A DNA stretch of 64,000 nucleotides, from the NCBI RefSeq assembly GCF_918797505.1, contig NC_092794.1, positions 30,618,122-30,682,121 of the forward strand, written 5' to 3'. Shown here one piece after another: positions 55,641-64,000 of the stretch. Numbering within the stretch: position 1 is the stretch's first letter; each line of letters starts with the position of its first letter. This DNA comes from Bemisia tabaci (lineage: Eukaryota > Arthropoda > Insecta > Hemiptera > Aleyrodidae). Below the pieces are notes generated by a model. It saw nothing but the letters and a program-made list of their open reading frames with translations, made no database searches and was not told the DNA's origin. The position numbers were made by a program, and so were the translations under genes.

Positions 55641-56590
55641 GCTCAATTCTCCGATAAATGAGTCGGAACTCTTCTAGATAATAACAGCAAACGCTTTGAG
55701 TCAGGTGAAACCCAGGAATTCAAATGCATTATATAATGCATCATATACTATTTCCAAAATTACTCCGTAGGTATACACCAAGCAAAATTAGACAACCAAT
55801 TAGGTACTCACATTACATAGGTACTATGAATCATCAAGCTAACGCCAAGAACTGACACTTGGATCTTTATTAGGAACTCATATGTTTGTTGTTAATGAAT
55901 TTAGAATCCCGGCGGATTCCATCTTTCGCGGTTACTTTTACAAGGTACTGAACACAAGTATAACATAATAATACTGCACAAACATGATTGATTTAATGAA
56001 TAATGATTACACAATTCGAATTTGTTTACATATCATTGCACTGAGGTTTATCACGGACTGTTTGTGTTGTTGATGTTTTGACTTCGACAAAGAGGTGGCG
56101 CTCTGGGAAGGCGGGTGGTGAACTATCATTAGAGAGATTTTGACCGCCAAATTTAAAATTTGGGCGATGCTAAGCGAAAACCGTTTAGTTTTAAGACTAT
56201 TTAAACATCGAATAGTCACTCTACCCATTAAAGTAGATTTTTGATGGCTTTTCACCGCGCTTAAGGAAAATTAGAATATATAATTGTATCTGAAGTATGA
56301 TGTCAATGAATCTAATGGAACTTAATGAATCGTAGAAAAGCTAAGATTTTTACGGAATGCCGTCTTTAATAGGAGGCATCATTAATCAACTGCATATTTA
56401 ATTGAAGATGCCTCATAATATCGACAAGTCGAGTCCGAATATATGAATTCATCACATATCACGAAGACAATTACAATAAAGTTCAGTGGTTTGAATAAAA
56501 ATTTCATAACTATTATCCTGCGATCAAAATTCCAATTAAACTTTATGATTTTGTGAAATTGGCAGTATTATTCTAAATATTCCAGCAAAA
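55641..56590. other. Nothing firmly supported
   Basis: A minus-strand stretch at 56105-56030 starts after a good acceptor (CCGCCTTCCCAG) and is Ser/Lys/Gln-rich, but its donor is poor and no family is recognised. Confidence 0.35.
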
Positions 56591-56598
56591 GTGCCCAT

Positions 56599-56763
56599 GC
56601 CGGCGCGGAGCGCCGGCAAAAGCGAGAAAGTGTTGTGCGATCCTCGCACGATGATGGAGGGCGAAGCCCCCCCCCCCACATGCCGGCGCGAAGCACCGGT
56701 ACGCGGCGCTTGTGCCGAGCATAAATTGGCCGGAGGCCAATTCTTTTTTTATGGCTCTGCTAG
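56599..56763 (+). mobile_element. Putative Helitron 3' end with six GC-rich hairpins
   Basis: Hairpins: GCCGGCGC-GGA-GCGCCGGC (56599-56617), GTGCGA-TCC-TCGCAC, GGGC-GAA-GCCC, CCGGCGC-GAA-GCACCGG, CGGC-GCTTGT-GCCG, AATTGGCC-GGA-GGCCAATT (56724-56742). CTAG followed by T comes 17 bases later (56760-56763). This resembles the end structure of the Helitron at 44883 on the opposite strand. The 5' end was not located. Confidence 0.6.
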
Positions 56764-57296
56764 TAGTGACGGCATTTTGGGCACGGATTAGGGAGCAGTT
56801 CAGTCGAAATAACAAATTTTAAAAATAGAAATTTACAGCAATGACAATACCATCAGCTGATGCGTCAGGCGCAACCATGGAAACAGAAAACACGCTATGA
56901 AATTGCATAATCAACGTATATACCACTGCCGTTCATACGCCTATACTCTTCTAGCTTTTTTTACCATTTATCGCAGAAAATTCATAAGAGCGTGTCTCCG
57001 GTTCTGGACTACAAAATTCCGTTGTTTTACCGCATACCGGTAAACGGACTGCGGACCGCAAACCACACTCACCCTTTGTAAAACAGACGCTTAGGATAGT
57101 CACGCGTGCTAAGATCGCACCAGGATCTGACGAAGCGGTTAGAAGTTTAATCGGTACGTGTTTTGAATGCTCGGATTTTTAATAATTATTCCTGATTTGT
57201 TTACGGATTACGCCAACAGAGCAAAATATGAAGTCGCGCCTAGCATTGGTTGAAGGTATGCAGCTAATCCGGGATCACCTCTGGTTGCCAAAAAAA

Positions 57297-57790
57297 CACG
57301 GTGTCCCAGAGTACCCGTACAAGGCCTTTTTCTCGGTTGATTTAGGTCGGACGAAGTCGGGGATCGCGGGATTGAATAGGGAATTGACCCCAAGGAATCC
57401 GAATTTCATGGTCTCAACCCCCCTCCCAGCCTCCCTGGGGGGTAAAGAGGGGCGGTCACGATCTTAAGTCGGGGTTCTCGATCGAATTTCGATTAGCTTT
57501 CATTAGAATTGAAAAGGACGGAAAATTGAACACGTGACAACGTGACACGTGAAATCGACCCCTAAAAATTCAAATCGGACCTTTTTACACCCAAAAATGA
57601 TCCCTTAAAGAGGGAGACAGCGGCCCCCTTCATAATTTCCATTTAGTTAAAAATTAACGCAGCTTCTCCGGATAAAGGAGGTTTACCAGGTAATTGGCCC
57701 CAAGGTATCCGACTTTGATGGTCCCGAAGCTCCCCAAGCCATCCTTGGGGGGTAGTGAAATGGGGGGCACAATTTCCCCCAACTTTTGAA
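57297..57790 (+). repeat. Diverged half copy of the palindrome family at 28009
   Basis: Shares AAGGCCTTTTTCTCGGTTG, GAATTGACCCCAAGGAATCC and GGTCCCGAAGCTCC with one arm of 28009-29430. Roughly 15 percent diverged by eye. Confidence 0.85.
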
Positions 57791-58039
57791 TCGTTTCGAA
57801 CCGTGTTTTGAATTTATTCGGCTCCATAGCATCTTTTGGCTATAACGCACCTGAAAAATATTATGAAAATTAATCAATTAATAAAAAAATCAATGATAAA
57901 AAACGATAATTTAAAAAGATCAATAAATTAAAATGATCAATGAATACAAAAATTAATAAATAAAATAATCAATAAATAACAAAATCAATCAATAAATAAA
58001 ATGGATTGAAAATGAATAACATAAAAGAAGCAACCGAAA

Positions 58040-58310
58040 AGCCGGAAGTCCAACAACCACACCTTAAAGCTACCGGACGCGTGGGGACGGAGGGACGGAG
58101 GGACGGGACTGAAGATCCCCAGACTCCCGTCCGTGGGTGCACAGGTGACCCCCTGTTCACTTCCTTGAGAGTACAGGAGCTTTCCTGGCTATTCCTCAGG
58201 TGAGCACATATATTCTCGTGTCCATTCCCAGGGGAAATGTTTATCAGGGCATAGCTTGTAAAGCATCTAAAGTAGATAAAAACGCATTGTTTTTTCGCAC
58301 TGTATCTGTT
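58040..58310 (-). repeat. Dispersed repeat, copy 2
   Basis: Inverse of 51360-51625, ending close to the left end of the palindrome 58413-60313, which appears to have inserted into the same repeat region (related 33-bp units resume at 60370). Confidence 0.7.
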
Positions 58311-58753
58311 CCCAAGTTCAGTGACGTCTTTGTAGGACGCCGTAAGGTCTTGTATGCAATTCCAATGAATATAGTTCTGTGATGCTCCACTGTGGTGGAC
58401 CGCAGTCACATACAGGGTGATCCAAAAGTCCCTTCCACCCCCTCTAACTTTTCACCTAATTGAGGTAAAGATTTGAAACTTGGGGGATATTCCAGGGTCA
58501 AAGGGAGCTACTTTTTGGCCCCCCTAAAATTTTCAGAGGGGCACCCCTTGGGGGGCAACGGCCCCCAACTTTTAATTTTCAAATGGGAAGACCCCCTTTG
58601 TGATAGCTCGTTGGGAAGAGCATAAAAAAAGAAAACTTTTCGCGCAAACCCGAAGTCAATATCTCAAACCGTTTCAAAATGGCGGCCGGTTAAAGTTCAA
58701 AATGGCCGAAAATTCACACCGGTTATTTGTCGATGAATTTGCGCGGAAATCGG

Positions 58754-59642
58754 GGTATCTGTGCATTTAGCCACGGCTCATTTAGCCACGTGGCTAACCG
58801 CAACAATTTTCGTTGCAATTGCCACAAACTCTGGGTGCTGTGTGGCTAAATGAAACACGAAAAATTAGTGTGGCTAAATGCAACAAAAATTGTCGCAGTT
58901 AGCCACAGTCTTTGGAATGGCCTACCAAATTCACCGAAAAAAACTGTTCTTTATCCTTCCATTCTTATTTTACTGCAGTGTAAGTTATTCAATTGAAGAT
59001 CTGGAATAGATTAAAAGTATAAACAACCATTTGTATTGAAAACAATTTTTATTTTAATAATTTTACCATCCTCCACTATTGACCAATGCAATACTGATTC
59101 TATTTTACGCTGAAATACATGAAAATCTACCAATAGGAAAGTATCCGGAGGAATTATTGACCACAGTACGTCTTTTTCCATAGATTAGGTCATTAGGTAA
59201 GGTAAGGTTAGGTACGGTTAAGTTAGGTTAGGTTAGGTTAGGTTATGTTAGGTTAGGTTAGGTAAGGTTAGGTGAGGTTAGGTTAGGTAAGGTTAGGTAT
59301 GGTTAAGTTAGGTTAGGTTAGATTAGGTTATGTTAGGTTAGCTTAGGTAAGGTTAGGTTAGGTTAGGTTAGGTTAGGTTAGGTAAGGTTAGGTTAGGTTA
59401 GGTTAGGTTAGGTCAAGTTCGTTTCGATTAGGTTCGATAACGCTGCAATGTATATACCTGGTTTTATCCTTTGGCCATGTGGCTATTTGCAACATAATTT
59501 GTTGCACTTTGCCACGTTTGCCACACTAATTTTTCTTGTTTCGTTTAGCCACATAGCACCTAAAATCTGTGGCAAGATGCAACATTTTTTGTTGCATTTT
59601 GCCACGTGGCTAAATGAGCTATGGCTTAATGAAACGTAATCC
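58754..59642. mobile_element. 889-bp element with TTTAGCCACGTGGC arms and a TTAGG core
   Basis: Inverted arms carry TCATTTAGCCACGTGGC, GCAACAA and CACTAATTTTTC words. The flanks show AAATCGG at 58747-58753 and 59643-59649, a 7-bp duplication (8 bp if one mismatch is allowed). Ends begin GG. The centre is a TTAGG array. Superfamily not assigned. Confidence 0.8.
59192..59414 (+). repeat. Interstitial (TTAGG)n array 2
   Basis: About 44 units with variants TAAGG, TATGG and TTAAG. Like array 1 it lies in the core of an inverted-repeat element. Confidence 0.93.
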
Positions 59643-60369
59643 AAATCGGTAAGTAGGGGTATTTTGACACGAGAAAAACGAATTTGACGTTAGATTTTCA
59701 AAAAAACCAAAATTTCCAAAATGGCCGCCGGTTAAAGTTCAAAATGACCAAAAATTTATTTTTTTAGAAATCTAAGTTCAAATTTGTTTATCTTATGCCA
59801 AAATACTCTCAAATTCCAAGTTATAGGCAAATCCATCAGGAAAAAACCGAGGTGACAATTTTCGGTCATTTTAAACTTTAACCGGCGGCCATTTTGGGAA
59901 TTTTGGTTTTTTTGGAAAATCTAACGTCAAATTCGTTTTTCTCGTGTCAAAATACCCCTACATAACGATTTCCGCGCAAATCCATCGACAAATAACCGGT
60001 GTGAATTTTCGGTCATTTTGAACTTTAACCGGCCGCCATTTTGAAACGGTTTGAGATATTGACTTCGGGTTTGCGCGAAAAGTTGTCTTTTTTTATGTTC
60101 TTTCAAACGAACTATCACAAAGGGGGTCTTCCCATTTGAAAATTAAAAGTTGGGGGCCGTTGCCCCCCCCCCGCCCCCAAGGGGGCCCCCTGAACATTTT
60201 AGGGGGGCCAAAAAGTAGCTCCCTTTGACCTAGGGATATCCCCCAAGTTTCATTTCTTTCCCTCAATTAGGTAAAAAGTTAGAGGGGGTGGAAGGGACCT
60301 TTGGATCACCCTGTATAGGCCCATGGCATTTTCCCTGAAGTTCTATGATGATCCACGAGACACCGTGAG

Positions 60370-60672
60370 AGGTCCCACGAGAGCACAAACGGGTCACATT
60401 TACACTCTCATGGAAACACACGGGTCACATGTCGGCTCCCATGGGAGCGCATGGGCCACATGTTAGCTCCCACGGGAGCTCACGGGCTTCCGTGTCCATT
60501 CCCTAGGGGTGCACATGTGATGTCGTGTCATTCTCCTGGGAGCACATGTGACCACATATCATTCCCCTGGGAGCGCATGTGATCGCATGCCATTCTCGTG
60601 AGAGCGTATGTGATCACATGCCATTTCCGTGAGAGTGCATGTGTGTGATCACATGTCATTCCCATGAGAAAT
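60370..60672 (+). repeat. About 33-bp tandem repeat (CATGTGATCACATG core)
   Basis: Eight or so units of the type CATTCCCCTGGGAGCGCATGTGATC, each with a palindromic CATGTGATCACATG and a second short palindrome CCCATGGGAG. Confidence 0.85.
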
Positions 60673-61031
60673 TTTTAAGAGGGTTGTTTTAGACAGAAAT
60701 CCACTTTCTGCAAAGCACTGCAGGAATAATTGAAAACAATAGGTATAAGACAATATTACAAATCATTATAATAATGAACCAAATAAATTTCTTTCGCAAG
60801 TAAAATTAACTACCTATAACTGGAATTTGATCTGAAATATATGCATCAATAAACTAGTACTGTGAATTAATACTTTCTTTCTTTCGATTCATTATGATGC
60901 CTTGAAAAGTAAAAAATCTATCATCTTATTAACATACTAACGTAGGTATTAACCTTTTTATCATAGCCATATTAACAGATTTACTAGCGTCTTATAACAT
61001 AATAATTAACGACGTCGCTTTACTCTTTCAG

Positions 61032-61181
61032 ATGTACATTACTGCATACAATTCGAATATACCGGAAGTCCAGGGAGAAAAATGGTATACAATTCTTAAT
61101 GCAAGAGTTATACATCATAACGAAACGAAATCATTAGAATGTATTGCAACATCTATTGTTGAGGAAATTGAAAACTTTTAA
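61032..61181 (+). CDS. Isolated plus-strand terminal exon, 49 codons, unknown product
   Basis: A strong acceptor (TTTACTCTTTCAG) is followed by an open frame of 49 codons that starts with Met-Tyr-Ile-Thr and ends with IVEEIENF and TAA. A polyadenylation signal AATAAA occurs about 15 bp after the stop (61194-61203 region). The codon use looks protein-like and the end is acidic. No family is recognised. The exon may start inside a codon, so the Met need not be the true start; no upstream exon was seen. A Helitron 3' terminus lies 150 bp downstream at 61336, so this may be a gene exon captured by a Helitron or the last exon of a local gene. Confidence 0.4.
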   Translation: MYITAYNSNIPEVQGEKWYTILNARVIHHNETKSLECIATSIVEEIENF

Positions 61182-61310
61182 AAATCTGTTGCATGAATAA
61201 AATAAAGCAGCATTTGTGTCTTAGTCGATTTTCATTAAAGAATATTCATTGATATTAATAAAAACTTTACATATGAACTGAATTTAGTATTTACGAACGT
61301 GAGTGTTGCC

Positions 61311-61336
61311 CGTGCGGAGCACGTGGGGCCAGCTAG
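61311..61336 (+). mobile_element. Helitron 3' terminus
   Basis: Hairpin CGTGC-GGA-GCACG (61311-61323), nine bases, then CTAG (61333-61336) with T next. Classic Helitron 3' end. The 5' end is unknown; the terminal exon at 61032-61181 would be inside the element if it extends that far. Confidence 0.75.
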
Positions 61337-61648
61337 TACGTCATAAAAACAAATTTTCGCTCTCCGTCTGTGATCAAATGTGCGTAGCCCACCCCGCCCT
61401 AGCCTTTCCCACCAAATCACCCGTAATTAAATGTGATTTAATTTTCTTCAACAGTTTACGGTTAATTATAAACGTGCTCCAAACCACGTTATCGAACCTG
61501 TTGACGATTCTGGTTAAGAGATTGAAACCCATCAACAGTCCTGAAAACAGACCACCGGGATCTGACTGGTTGATGAAATATCAACTTCGTTAACGCGCAG
61601 GACAACTTTACGGATTTCGTCAACAATTGATGAACGAAAAGGACCCCG

Positions 61649-62170
61649 CACACTCCTTGTGGGGATGCTTATACCACGATCGATTTTTAATTTAATATTC
61701 TTTTAAGCTCGTGTATGGATGTTGATCAAAAGTTATCATTGCGCCATCATTTTATCAGCCACCATTTCTGCAAAGTACGATATTGAAGTTCCGGTAATAT
61801 CCAGGACAAGCCGGCCAGAATCAAACTGCAGTGCTTGTCTGTCTGGTGAGGACAATAGAGTAGGTAGGAGAGAGGGAAAGAAACTTGTATGGACGGTGGA
61901 AAGAAAAGGCGTGTAGAATCCGAGATATGAGGATTGCGTCACTCCGATGCAGGTTGGTTTGCGTGTTTACGTGATTTACACACACTCGACCGACCCGAAG
62001 CGTACTCGATTACCTAGGTGAAATGGGGGATCTCTTTTCGCAGAATGTGCAAAAACGGTGCCTCGTAAAAAGTTGGCGCGAGGATGACTTTTGATCAGCA
62101 CCCATACACGAATTTAAAATAATAAAAAAATTAAAAATCAATCGTGGTATACATCTCCGTAAGGAGTGTG
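61649..62170. mobile_element. 522-bp MITE with about 100-bp TIRs
   Basis: CACACTCCTTGTGGGGATGC at 61649 and its inverse at 62170; arms extend to 61747 and 62075. Between them a minus-strand open frame ends ITGTSISYFAEMVADKMMAQ with an AG acceptor (GTCCTCACCAG) upstream; see findings. Confidence 0.82.
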
Positions 62171-62770
62171 TGTTGTCCTTTGCTTCATGTCTTAGGTTAC
62201 ATGGAGCTCGTAAGATAAAAAAAAAAAAAAATGGCGGGAACTCCGGATGGGAGAGCGTGGGAGCGAATGAGAAAGGGCAGTTGCCAACCTCTCACGTTTA
62301 TCACCTGCTGCACATGTTACCATCCGAAATAGGTAACTTGAACTTGAAAGGTTGATAACTTGAACCTATACTGCTTGCCATAGCAGAGGTGGACATTTCA
62401 AATGCAAAGCATATATTGCATTCAAAACTGAGTTAATAGGTATGTCTGCCTTCAGGATTTTAATAAAAATCATGGTCACATAAATAGGCAAAGAAACAAT
62501 CATTAATTTATTGTCTGCTGTGATGTTTCCCATTATTTTCGATTCGGAGGAACTCCATAAAATGCCTGAGATGGCTGAGTCAACCACAAGTGCAACCTTC
62601 ATTGGCCAATCTTTGCCTACAAAACTACTTTTAAAAAAATTCACTTCGGAAATAGATAGTCTTTGTGCCTACTGTTTAACTTTGGGAGTACATAAAAATT
62701 ATTTTAGATTGCTTTAAATAATTAATCTTAATACAGTTAGTTATTACTAATAAAAATTTAAAATGGAATA
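62171..62770. other. Unassigned, open frames on both strands
   Basis: Overlapping frames of 92 codons (minus, 62644-62366) and 68 codons (plus, 62511-62717) have no recognised domain; the minus one has a hydrophobic segment. Coding is not supported. Confidence 0.35.
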
Positions 62771-62774
62771 AAAC

Positions 62775-63420
62775 GAACGGTAAAGTTACGGTGAACGACA
62801 ACGGAAGCCGCATTATCGACGTTTGCGACCAGAGGAAATTCAAAGTATTAAATGGGTTCTACCAAAGCTGCGTTGCTAAAGTCGCCGGAGAGCTCTCCGG
62901 AGGACTGGGAGCGTAGAGTCTCGGAGAATTACCCGGAGGGTTGACGTCATCTCTCCAGTCTCTCCGCGTTCTTGGGTCCGCCGGATTCTGTTTTGTTTAC
63001 ACTTCAATTTTAGGTTAAGTTTCTATATTCCCAAAGTTAAAAATGAAATCCACAAACACTTTCATCTTTAAATATTTGAAAATTCTAAAACTCATTGCAT
63101 AAGCAGAAAAAAAGGCGCGAGAATGCTAAACGCGTATGCTTACGTCAGCCTACGTATCTCTCCGACCTCGAGAGGTCGGAGAGCTGGAGAGCAGTTTGGA
63201 GACTGACGTAGCATGACGGAGCAAGTCTCCGGGTAATGCCTTCGGAGTCAGAACAACGGTTGTTTACGTCTCCGGGTAACTCCGGAGAGCTCTCCGGCGA
63301 CTTTAGCAACGCAGCTCAACACAATAGGGATATTCACAAATATACTTGGATCCAACCTACCCGCGGCTTAAGATCCATCATTGATTACGTGCTCATTAAA
63401 CAGGCCCACTCAGCATAGAA
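62775..63420 (+). pseudogene. Non-LTR retrotransposon endonuclease fragment, split by a MITE
   Basis: Left piece (62775-62865): VNDNGSRIIDVCDQRKFKVL then NGFYQ. Right piece (from 63317): DIHKYTWIQPTRGLRSIIDY then VLIKQ. These are consecutive blocks of the EEP-type endonuclease of LINE ORF2 (N-G...L..FC....L...N..F....IHKYTW......IDYI). They are interrupted by a 451-bp MITE (62866-63316). Only about 65 endonuclease residues remain, and a stop follows at 63416. Same general class as the fragment at 2900-3535, though a different part of the protein, so common origin cannot be tested here. Confidence 0.78.
62866..63316. mobile_element. 451-bp MITE inserted in a LINE endonuclease
   Basis: AGCTGCGTTGCTAAAGTCGC starts a 36-bp perfect terminal inverted repeat that includes GGAGAGCTCTCCGG, itself palindromic. 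CAA stands on both sides, a possible 3-bp duplication as in PIF/Harbinger. CGGAGA-type words recur inside. Confidence 0.88.
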
Positions 63421-63495
63421 CCTTAATACAATCTTAGTATAATATTGCACATCTTACACATCAACATTGCAGCCATATTATACCCATCTTAGTAA

Positions 63496-63930
63496 TAGAG
63501 TCCCTTTATACCCAGAGCTAAGACAACTCGATTATCAGCTGACTGGCAGCCGGCCTTGGCTGGCCATGGAGGCCGAAACGAATGATATTGAGGGATAAGG
63601 ATCAGGAATCCTGCGATGTCTGTCACACAAAAACAACAACATCAACAAATTGATCAATTAAAAAGAAAATGAGATTGGTTTGTGAATAATTTCTTAATCT
63701 ATTTTCATTTTGGACCGATGGCAATAACAATTTACTCTTGATAAACCACAATTATAGGTAATATTTTCATTATTCTTGTTCACATTCAAGGTACCGCCAT
63801 CTTGGTGCACTCGTTTCGGCCTCCATGAGCGAGAACCAATCAGAATTGGATTTTTTTTTAGGCCACTTTCAGCCCAACCCTGGCCCAACCAAAAGTGAGT
63901 TGTCTTAACTCTGGGTATAAAGGGACTCTA
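63496..63930 (-). mobile_element. hAT-type MITE copy 2, 435 bp
   Basis: Ends TAGAGTCCCTTTATACCC and inverse, flanked by CTTAGTAA at 63488-63495 and 63931-63938. Same length as copy 1 and in the opposite orientation. It sits near the middle of a diverged inverted repeat (CACATCAACATTG at 63458 and CAATGTTGATGTG at 63959). Confidence 0.93.
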
Positions 63931-64000
63931 CTTAGTAAGAATGGGGTAAGATTGCATCAATGTTGATGTGCTACTGCCAGGGACTTGCCTGAACATTGCA

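Larger units (their letters stand above)
58413..60313. mobile_element. Palindromic element copy 2, split by a TTAGG-bearing element
   Basis: Same ends (CAGGGTGATCCAAAAGTCCC) and TA flanks (58411-58412, 60314-60315) as 49042-50045. The left arm is interrupted at 58754-59642. Without the insert it is about 1.0 kb. Confidence 0.9.

Noticed and set aside
56030..56105. Upstream exon of the RhoGEF gene
   Set aside because: Good acceptor but weak donor, no DH-like residues and no phase check possible.

Overview
The window reads as insect (more broadly arthropod) nuclear DNA. It is AT-rich with long homopolymer runs and many spliceosomal GT/AG boundaries. It carries interstitial TTAGG arrays (the common insect telomere repeat) and a dense load of DNA transposons, MITEs, Helitrons, a Ty1/copia element and non-LTR fragments. 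There are no bacterial-style operons, promoters or ribosome binding sites. A hemipteran would fit, but the sequence alone does not settle the order or species.

The one convincing host gene lies on the minus strand and runs through most of the window in five small exons: 50257-50090, 38724-38623, 37677-37564, 19416-19206 and 12420-12219. Together they encode the second half of a Dbl-homology (DH, RhoGEF) domain followed by a complete pleckstrin-homology (PH) domain. Splice phases agree at all four junctions. Exons 5' of the middle of the DH domain and exons 3' of the PH domain were not found. The introns (about 11.4, 0.9, 18.1 and 6.8 kb) are mostly transposable elements, nested several levels deep.

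Layout. 1-8.4 kb: AT-rich DNA, a short-period repeat, a non-LTR 3' fragment and a 463-bp MITE. 8.47-11.72 kb: a 3.25-kb foldback whose right arm holds an hAT-type MITE and a non-autonomous Helitron. 12.2-12.4 kb: PH exon. 12.9-16.4 kb: GC-rich repeat array split by a 1.8-kb TA-flanked element. 17.1-21.3 kb: dead Merlin and mariner transposases, a TTAGG array inside a foldback, an hAT-like MITE with perfect target duplication, and the first PH exon. 21.5-26 kb: 130-bp satellite arrays in opposite orientations. 26.6-32.2 kb: a 4.6-kb element with subterminal repeats containing three further nested elements. 34.3-37.1 kb: a repeat (X) whose near-identical partner lies at 51.6-54.4 kb. 38.9-47.6 kb: a Helitron Rep remnant split by a copia element, which itself carries three insertions. 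47.7-60.3 kb: poly-G repeats, two long palindromes, a 5S-rRNA-derived SINE and a second TTAGG-bearing element. 60.4-64 kb: short repeats, a Helitron 3' end, an isolated plus-strand terminal exon and a non-LTR endonuclease fragment, each near or broken by MITEs.

The most informative result is that empty-site logic works repeatedly. Removing an insertion restores either a target duplication or an open frame, so a relative insertion order can be read directly from the sequence. All transposon coding regions seen are broken. Coordinates were read by eye and may be off by a few bases for the less sharply bounded repeats.
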